DNA from: Zelonia costaricensis
Lineage: Eukaryota; Euglenozoa; Kinetoplastea; Trypanosomatida; Trypanosomatidae
DNA: 17,857 nucleotides
Assembly: GCA_030849075.1 (NCBI GenBank)
Contig: JASAOO010003026.1
Span: 1-17,857, forward strand
Reading direction: 5' to 3'
The number at the start of each line of letters is the position of its first letter. Position 1 is the stretch's first letter. This document shows positions 9,001-14,451 of this stretch, one piece after another. The notes under the pieces were generated by a model. That model saw only the letters and a program-made list of their open reading frames with translations. It did not search any database and was not told where the DNA came from. The translations under genes were made by a program, and so were the position numbers.

Positions 9001-11516
9001 TCGATGTGCTCGGCGTTCTCGAGCCGCGCCACGATACCGTCGCGCAGACGCCGGTAGCGGTCGTACGCGCTGCCCGGGATCGTGGTCACAAAGAGCGGGG
9101 CGGGCTTGCTCGGCTTGCACGGGCTCGTGACGCCCCCCGCAGAGGGCGACCGCTCGCGCGACGGGGTTGGCGGGGCGGTGCCAACGGCAGCAGCGGTGGC
9201 GGTGGCGGTGGCGGTGGCGGCGGCTGCGGCCGTGCGCTTACCGACGGCATCGACGCCGCGCCGGGGTGAGGTCAAGGCCAGCACCGACGCGCGACTCGCC
9301 CCGGCGGTGGAGGCGGCCGTGACGAGGCGCCGCAACGGCGTCGCCACTTCCTCGGCGAGCGTGGGGCTGCCGTCCGGCGGCGGCGGCGGCGGCGTGGCCC
9401 AGAGGGCCGCCTGCCCCGACCACACCCCCTCCCCCTCCTCTCCGTGCACCAGCAGCAGGAGCAGCACCGACGGCACCGGTGTTGCCGTGGCGGCGGCTAC
9501 GGCGGCGGAGAGGAATGGCGGCGTGGCGCCGGAGCTGATGGCGGCGCGGGCCCACTGCCGCACACACGGGCCACGCTGCAAGTCGCGCACGTATGCCCGC
9601 ACCTCAGCCGGCAGGGCGGCGCCGCCAGCGGACGTCGCGACGAGGGCGTCCACCAGCGCGTGCATCGTGACGGTCGTCGGCGCCGACCCTGCGGCGGAGG
9701 TGGTGGAGCCGGCGTAGGTGAGGACGAGGTCCTGCGTCACGTAGGACAGCAGCAGCGGCGGCACAGCAGCGTCAGCGGCCACGCTGCGCCTCGTGACATG
9801 GGCCCGCGACCCAGCGACGGCCCGCGCCTGGGCGGCGGCGAGCCGGCGTTGGCACTCTGCCTGCGTCGCGTCCGCCGCGCTGAGGTGGCGTGCGGCGCAG
9901 GCGCTGGCAAGCTCGCAGTGGTACAGGTCGATGGTGCCCTGCGGCTCGCACCACGCCGCCATGGCCGCGATGAAGTGATGACCGCGCACGAGCTGGAGGG
10001 CCGTGTGGGCCCGCACCGCAGCCGCGACACCGGCCAGCGGCCCCTCCGTCACCGCCGCAGCCTCCGCCTCCTCCAGCTTCTCCGCCCAGGCCAGGTAGTA
10101 CCAGCTCAGCTCCATGCACCGCGCAATCGCCTCTGCGGCGTCGTCGTAGCTGCCGATGCGCAGGAAGGCCACGGCGAGGTTATACAGCGCCGTGGCGGAC
10201 CACACGCCCTCCGACTCCGACAGCGCCTTGAGCAGCTCGTAGACCATTCGAGCCTGCCCGCCCGCCGTCGCCCCGTCCACGAGGCACACGGCGGCGTTGA
10301 CTCGCACCGCGCAGCGCAGCAGGCGGCGGAGCACGACCGGGGCCGACGTGGTGTCCGCGGCCTTGCCTTTGCCGTCGCAGCCAGCACGGAAGCACGTCGG
10401 GTGCGCTACGGCGGCAGCCGCGGAGCGCTTGGTGGGACGCTGCGTGGGGCGGCGCAGCGCGGTGTTGGGTGGAGAGCGGGGCCGCTGCGGCACCCCCACC
10501 CGCCGCGAGCGCGGACTTCGCGCCGCGGCCGCATCGCCCTCCCCCGCCCACTCCGGGAAGAGCTCCTCGGTGGGGCTCTTCACGAGGTAGCGCATGGCCG
10601 CCTGGAAGTACGCCTCCTGCACCGGCATCGACTCTGCCCCAGCGCTGCTGCGCACGCCCGCGTTGTTCGCGATGGTCGTGAAGACCTCCGCGAGCCGCTG
10701 CACCGTCTCCGCGGCCCACGACGCCGCCGCCGCCGCCCCGCCGCCCTGCGCGGACGCCGCTGCGGAGGCCTGTGCGGCCGCTGCTGCCGCGGTATGCGCT
10801 GGTGCCGCCGAGGCGGCTCCGCTGCTGCGGCCGCGCGCTGGTGGATTGGCAGCGCTCTGGTACTCCTGCAGCCCTTCAAGCGTGCGGCTCAGCAGGGTGA
10901 GGGCGCCGCCGGTGTTGCCGGCGTGCATGAGCTGCTCTGTCGCCAACCCGTCGCTCTCCACCTGCAACTTCAGTGACCTGACGCGCGGCCGACGCGGACT
11001 GTGGCCGCTCGAGGGCCGGGCCATGCGGGCAGACGCGGCGCCAAGGCTGACAACGCTGGACTGCCGCTCACGCAGCGGCGAGCGGTGCGGCCGACCGGCG
11101 GAGCGGCCCGCGGACGGTGGGCGGGTGGGGGCGGGTGCACGGCTGAGTGACGCTGCGCCTTCGCCTGTGCGCGGTGCTGCAGACGGGAAAGCGGGGAGCT
11201 GCACAAATGAGGGTCGCGGCGCGGCGCCTGTCTGGGGGGACTGGCGCGGCGGCGATGACGCAGCCACAGTGGTCATGCTGCTCGTCATGCTGCCGCTGGC
11301 TGCCGCCGCAAAGCCGGTGCCCGCGGCAGCGTTGGGGTGGATGAAGGGAAGTGGCCCGGCGGTGGTGCTGCCGCGCTTGCTTCGGCGGTCCTCGCTTGCG
11401 CCGGCGGACATGGACGAGCGGTGGGCGACGGTGGCGGAGGCGAGCTTGTCCAGGGAGGCAGAGGGCAGCCGAGCCTCGCGCGCCGGCATCTGCTTCGGCT
11501 GCGTGTGATTGAACAT
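6045..11516 (-). CDS. Large TPR-like and multi-IQ-motif protein
   Basis: Encodes 1823 residues from the first in-frame ATG. The exact family is not recognised. Residues 1-175 are low-complexity Ser/Pro/Ala/Arg. Residues about 180-600 are mostly helical and TPR-like; the clearest TPR is near 439-469 (LYNLAVAFLRIGSYDDAAEA). Residues about 650-990 are Ala/Ser/Pro-rich apart from a helical patch near 806-858. An IQ array follows from about 997 to 1515, with cores LQAWWRMQRAR (997), VQCAFRNWRER (1030), LQSWWRMHAAR (1104), LQCAWRRAMAQ (1127), VQRWWRASCAF (1165) and seven more ending at IQALARSFLVR (1504); one more is degenerate (VQAFLQQRASV). A Pro/Ser-rich disordered region precedes a last IQ motif (IQAVWRGYRVR, 1764) and a Tyr/Glu-rich acidic tail. 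IQ motifs bind calmodulin, centrin or similar EF-hand proteins, so a cytoskeletal scaffold of the flagellum or basal body is plausible. That role is inference. ATG 11489 (Met10) is an alternative start. Confidence 0.88.
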   Translation of the reverse strand: MFNHTQPKQMPAREARLPSASLDKLASATVAHRSSMSAGASEDRRSKRGSTTAGPLPFIHPNAAAGTGFAAAASGSMTSSMTTVAASSPPRQSPQTGAAPRPSFVQLPAFPSAAPRTGEGAASLSRAPAPTRPPSAGRSAGRPHRSPLRERQSSVVSLGAASARMARPSSGHSPRRPRVRSLKLQVESDGLATEQLMHAGNTGGALTLLSRTLEGLQEYQSAANPPARGRSSGAASAAPAHTAAAAAAQASAAASAQGGGAAAAASWAAETVQRLAEVFTTIANNAGVRSSAGAESMPVQEAYFQAAMRYLVKSPTEELFPEWAGEGDAAAARSPRSRRVGVPQRPRSPPNTALRRPTQRPTKRSAAAAVAHPTCFRAGCDGKGKAADTTSAPVVLRRLLRCAVRVNAAVCLVDGATAGGQARMVYELLKALSESEGVWSATALYNLAVAFLRIGSYDDAAEAIARCMELSWYYLAWAEKLEEAEAAAVTEGPLAGVAAAVRAHTALQLVRGHHFIAAMAAWCEPQGTIDLYHCELASACAARHLSAADATQAECQRRLAAAQARAVAGSRAHVTRRSVAADAAVPPLLLSYVTQDLVLTYAGSTTSAAGSAPTTVTMHALVDALVATSAGGAALPAEVRAYVRDLQRGPCVRQWARAAISSGATPPFLSAAVAAATATPVPSVLLLLLVHGEEGEGVWSGQAALWATPPPPPPDGSPTLAEEVATPLRRLVTAASTAGASRASVLALTSPRRGVDAVGKRTAAAAATATATATAAAVGTAPPTPSRERSPSAGGVTSPCKPSKPAPLFVTTIPGSAYDRYRRLRDGIVARLENAEHIEDEAVVATALGTDRGASLLLSADAGEADDVGVRPCSNSTRSATSSISIGADPAHVRGRRVTALFMGASAVAAAAATAVASSARSGRLVTVPSSFSPAADTAPADAGSPAAPAVLDTSLLAVPVRPSELLRQLDEETEARYSRLIADPLADVHRIAATRLQAWWRMQRARAVHRGRVAAVAACLRRNAAAFRVQCAFRNWRERQPARSELQRRRVHRERVRCATVVQAFLQQRASVEVWGRACVVWYKALVVQREEARRRAAAAVTLQSWWRMHAARQQLRAAVAAAVHLQCAWRRAMAQRELRARRVHRRLAQEKWRLDRLPQIIYVQRWWRASCAFHAVGDLLQRKQRAVQAHLSSAEEAYETAMRTHLRDTDGVEAAMRCVLAVLAAARDRRQLAALAVHAAVRRRAVHAYALRCRGLEQLRQLRRERSAALALQRRREEVAVATVRLQSWARSWLPRCRAEHLRAAGAHLNAQASKIQSAFRHHRARCTLRDSRADRRMLAVARRREEVRNEAATRIQSLWRMYRTQQELYDYFKFMLQDRHDYATAVQRRWRGHFTRAVLAPQQEERVRVHEARVQSRTVQPCAAIRIQAFFRMYRVRRALRERGVGLPHTLMYRNASARRIQTRWRMHAAYHRVLQLRLQRSYELKQAQALEAQHAYATRIQALARSFLVRRGYRPPEPLALTPAAAAQLAPSAETPADVVAPTLTASPVSKLVVPCPPPIPRAAASRRSSANTPGAAGTPTPAKMFPTAASDAAPPVPTAATRTSPVSATSARVSVRPLFSVNAPASPTACALRSDCDSTPISRLTSTTDRPLYLLQSNSTDTASLTRLPPASTLVQHEVAPPPEVSAPPAPAMEHTPTAESARPRSPVSTSSSPPSTGPAAVTSSAATRQPYSQRDTPTSCSRSGCHHTTAEVRAATLIQAVWRGYRVRGTFEYYYEEYYEEVSVGPDEEVPEGTVQVVYEDGHVYGGGEEEHESVDE
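9194..9230. repeat. GGTGGC hexamer repeat in the multi-IQ gene
   Basis: Tandem GGTGGC units on the + strand encode alternating Ala-Thr on the minus strand (ATATATATAA), in the low-complexity region of the multi-IQ protein near residue 770. In-frame length changes are tolerable here. Confidence 0.85.
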
Positions 11517-11609
11517 GGTGGACCGCACACGTGCGGAGGGAAGAGAGAAGAAAACAGGCGAGAACGAAGCTGCCACGGCGCGCGAGGCGGAGTACACGAA
11601 GGAGAAGTG
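11499..11609 (-). promoter_or_regulatory. Trans-splice acceptor region of the multi-IQ gene, two options
   Basis: Two acceptors are possible on the coding strand. The outer one is an AG at 11571-11570 after a weaker pyrimidine stretch (about 11609-11593); it gives a 5' UTR of about 53 bases and keeps the ATG at 11516. The inner one has the stronger tract (11554-11535), but the first AG after it is at 11500-11499, inside the coding frame; it would remove the first ATG and leave Met10 (11489). The ATG at 11516 has the better context (A at -3). Confidence 0.5.
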
Positions 11610-12252
11610 GTCTAGCAAGATGAGCCCAGTGGTGTCGGCACTTGTGTGTGTGTGTGGGAATGTGGGGGTGTGTAGCGAACCGAAACAGTTGGCGGCACCC
11701 ACCTGCAGGAGCACAAGGCAGGAAGTGGAGGATGCGAGCCATGGCGCCAGCGAAGGGTGTCATGGAGGTCGGACAGACGATGGCGAGGCAGAGCAGGCAA
11801 TCATAGATGCCGTGAGAGAAGTGCGTGTTGAAGACAACGACGGTGTTGCGGGGGAGGGGAGGGGGGGGCGGGTCGCACCGCCGCATGCCTCCTCTCTCTC
11901 TCTCCCTAGGACGTCCGCCGTTCCACCTCACAAAACCGACTGCGTAGTGTTGCCTGCGCTATTGTGGGCACGTGGAGCACCCAGAGGCGGCTGAGCTCAA
12001 CAGCTGAGTGCCCTGCCTCATGCGCGCGGCACAGCATCCGCAAGCTGTAGCCCAATGCACTCGCAACGCGGCTTCTGCATGCTTGTGTGGGTGTGTGTGT
12101 GTGTGTTGGTGTGTGTGTGTGTGTTTAGTGGGGTCAGGGGAGCTTACCCGTCTGTGAACACACGTCTCTCATGACTTCCTTCATCGCATCAGCACGTGGT
12201 GTAGCCCATACAGTCCAGGCGCACCGTCCCTCAGTGCCCCGCACCGTTCGTG
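11517..12252. other. Spacer between the ARH-like and multi-IQ genes
   Basis: Non-coding. It holds TG repeats (about 11642-11657 and 12084-12124), a G-rich purine block (11850-11872) that reads as a pyrimidine tract on the coding strand, a short pyrimidine run on the + strand (about 11888-11908), and the splice signals of the multi-IQ gene. No RNA gene was recognised. Confidence 0.7.
12084..12124. repeat. Interrupted TG microsatellite
   Basis: About 40 bases of TG repeat with two short interruptions, lying 130 bases beyond the stop codon of the ARH-like gene, so probably in its 3' UTR (read as CA in the transcript). Confidence 0.9.
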
Positions 12253-13497
12253 TCACCGCTGCGGTGGGTTCCAGCTCCACTGCGCCACGTCGAGCGCCAT
12301 CGTGGCGACGGGCTTGTGATCCGGCGTCGCACTGAGCCAGTCAAGCGGAACGTGCCGCGCCCCGAGCTTCGCCCCCAGCAGCGCCCCCACAAGCATCGCC
12401 CGTTGGCAGGTCGGGCCGCCCAGGCGAATCGCCTGCGCGACGCCATCGGCGAAGGACACCGGTGCCCGCGCGATGCCGAGACCCTCACGCACAACAAGCG
12501 CGTCCGCTGCTGTGCACCGCCGTGGCAGCCACCGAGCCATCGCGTGTGCCCCGGCTGCAGCGCTGATTGCGGCGACCTGCTGCTGGACGATCCACAGGCG
12601 GGTCCGCTGCGCGGCGGACGGGCCCGCCTCGACAGCGGGCACGAACGGCTGCACGTCAGCCGGAAACACCGCCGCGGCGGCCGGTACGGCCATGAAGGCG
12701 GCGTTGCGCGTGGCGTCCGGGTTGCTCTGCAGCTGCCGCAGCACCACGCCGAGCGCCGACACGGCGTAGTCCCGCACCGCCGCCCGCTCCGCCGCCGCCG
12801 CCTCTGCCGGGTCGACGCCATCGGCGGCGTGTGTGGCCGTCTGCGCTCGCTGCGGCGGCGGCGTTGTCATGAAGTCGATGAAGGGGTCCGCGAAGCGCCG
12901 CAGGGCCGCGTCGCTGGCGTAGGGGTACAGGGCAGGGACGGGCAGCAGCGCCCCCAGCGTGTGTAGGAGAGAGGCGTGCTCGGCTGCGAAGGCGCCGTGC
13001 TCGTCCACCAACGCGGCAGCCTGCACGAGGCGCTCCTGCACAAACTCGACGCCGAACTCGCCGCGTGCGCGGCTCATGGCCCGCAGCATCTCGTGGTAGA
13101 GCAGATACGTGAAGGAGTGGTGCTGCAGTGCAGCGGCGGTGGCTCTCTCAAGTGGCGTTGGGGGTGGCGACGACGAGGCCGGAGCCGACCCGCTGGTAGC
13201 ACGGCTGCTGCTGCACAACGCGATCTCGCGGGGACGCACACGCGCAAACGGCAGAAGGGCGGTGTCCGTCACACTCGGCGAGCTGCTCGCCGCGTCCGCC
13301 TCTGCGCGGCGGGCCTGCAGGTACGCGTCCACCTCAGCCGCCGTGTAGCCGTCGAGGGGGCGGGCCGCTGCGTCGGCGACGGCTGCGCCCACCATAAGCC
13401 CGACCTGTCTCTGCTGCACCGCACTGAGCTGCTTGAAGCTGTTCTCGTAGAAGTTCGCCACCACCGGACGTGGCGTGTGCGACAGCGTTGCCACCAT
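12253..13497 (-). CDS. ADP-ribosylglycohydrolase/J1-crystallin-like protein, probably catalytically altered
   Basis: Encodes 414 Ala-rich residues. The order of motifs follows the all-helical ADP-ribosylglycohydrolase (ARH)/J1-crystallin fold. An N-terminal helix VGLMVGAAVADAAARPLDGY (32-51) matches the family's G-AA-GDA-G segment. About 35 residues later comes VTDTALLPFA (76-85), where active ARH enzymes carry a TDDT-type metal site. Near the C-terminus is LGGPTCQRAMLVGALLGAKL (359-378), then VPLDWL, where enzymes carry GGD-T/S-D followed by GALLGA and I-P-x-W. Active members use these Asp/Thr residues to hold two metal ions and cut ADP-ribose from proteins or small molecules. Here one Asp of the first motif is missing and the Asp of the GGD motif is Pro, so a pseudoenzyme or a structural, J1-crystallin-type role is likely. 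That is inference. The start is the first in-frame ATG; the frame runs on upstream to a GTG at 13569 through the CA repeat. Confidence 0.75.
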   Translation of the reverse strand: MVATLSHTPRPVVANFYENSFKQLSAVQQRQVGLMVGAAVADAAARPLDGYTAAEVDAYLQARRAEADAASSSPSVTDTALLPFARVRPREIALCSSSRATSGSAPASSSPPPTPLERATAAALQHHSFTYLLYHEMLRAMSRARGEFGVEFVQERLVQAAALVDEHGAFAAEHASLLHTLGALLPVPALYPYASDAALRRFADPFIDFMTTPPPQRAQTATHAADGVDPAEAAAAERAAVRDYAVSALGVVLRQLQSNPDATRNAAFMAVPAAAAVFPADVQPFVPAVEAGPSAAQRTRLWIVQQQVAAISAAAGAHAMARWLPRRCTAADALVVREGLGIARAPVSFADGVAQAIRLGGPTCQRAMLVGALLGAKLGARHVPLDWLSATPDHKPVATMALDVAQWSWNPPQR

Positions 13498-13503
13498 TCT
13501 TGT

Positions 13504-13506
<3 letters not shown>

Positions 13507-13541
<35 letters not shown>
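13507..13541. repeat. (GT)17 microsatellite in the 5' UTR of the ARH-like gene
   Basis: Uninterrupted GT repeat on the + strand, read as (CA)17 in the transcript. It ends 10 bases before the ATG at 13497 and starts just after the predicted splice acceptor. It is likely to vary in length between isolates. Confidence 0.95.
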
Positions 13542-13542
<1 letters not shown>

Positions 13543-13566
13543 CTGACGTGGAGTACAGGAGAGATG
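13543..13566 (-). promoter_or_regulatory. Trans-splice acceptor for the ARH-like gene
   Basis: On the coding strand a pyrimidine-rich stretch (13566-13545) ends in an AG at 13544-13543. Splicing here leaves a 5' UTR of about 45 bases made almost wholly of the CA repeat, then the ATG at 13497. Other AGs at about 13504 and 13499 lie after the repeat and are possible but less likely. Confidence 0.5.
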
Positions 13567-14451
13567 CACGTCAGAGGCGCCGGCTCGAGCGGCAAGGGAG
13601 CGAGAAACGCGAGAGCGGGTGTGGCTCGTGCACGGCGAGCGCGGGTGCGGTGGTGTTGTGTACGCCAGCGAGGGGGGCTGTGCAGGCGGCTGCGGTGGAA
13701 GAAGAGCGGTGGTAGCAAGAAGCGGTGCCGCTCATGACAGGGGGGGACGGGGGCGGGGCAACGTGCGGCGACGACAGCGTGCGCTGGGCGAAGACGATGG
13801 TGAAAGAGAGGAGAGTAGACGATGACAGAGGGGCAGAGGTGAAAGTCACAGCCACAGCACACACACGCACACACACCTACGCACATGTACAGCTTGCGAA
13901 TGCATGACGCGGGATCGCGCTGTGGACTGCCATGCCACGCCACCCACGCCGGGCGAGCATAGTGGACTGGCTACTGGGTGCAGCTCGAAGCTCGTCTCGT
14001 CAGAGCCTCTTGCGTCCAACGCAGTCGGCTATCGACCGTCGAGACGACGGCACTGCAATCTGCGTAGGCGAAGCTGCAAATGCCGCCTCGTCCACGGCGT
14101 GTCTGCCTTGTGTGCCTTCGAAATCGAAGACGTGATACGTCCGCCGGATGGCATCTACACGGTAGAAGAGTGGAGGGAGGTGGAGCGCCAGAGAAGACAG
14201 ACGGGCACACACACACACACACTCACACTCACACGCCCCCTCCCCCGCCTCGCAACGTCAGCCTATCCGCGCGCCTGCCCAGCACTAAGAGGGCAGGGAT
14301 GAGGAGCGGTCCACCAGGAATGGCGAGGAGAGACGCACGCACACCCACCACACGCGGCCACCACGGGCGCTCTGCTGCGCCGCGTGCACCGTGCACCGCT
14401 GACACCGCCGAGGCCGGCGCCTACCCCGTCAGCTGTCAGAGCCCTCGAGGC

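Larger units (their letters stand above)
13498..14451. other. Spacer between the LRR-IQ and ARH-like genes
   Basis: Non-coding. It contains the GT17 repeat, CA repeats at about 13857-13880 and 14206-14234, and a stretch at about 13905-14165 of ordinary composition, unlike the repeat-rich flanks. A minus-strand frame across that stretch (about 14000-14218) has no ATG start. No RNA gene was recognised. Confidence 0.65.

Noticed and set aside
9444..10976. Long + strand open frame of 510 codons opposite the multi-IQ gene
   Set aside because: Antisense shadow in GC-rich sequence where stop codons are rare; Arg/Gly/His-rich with no recognisable domain.
11990..12080. Possible tRNA or small structured RNA
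   Set aside because: Some short inverted repeats, but no cloverleaf and no A and B boxes with proper spacing.
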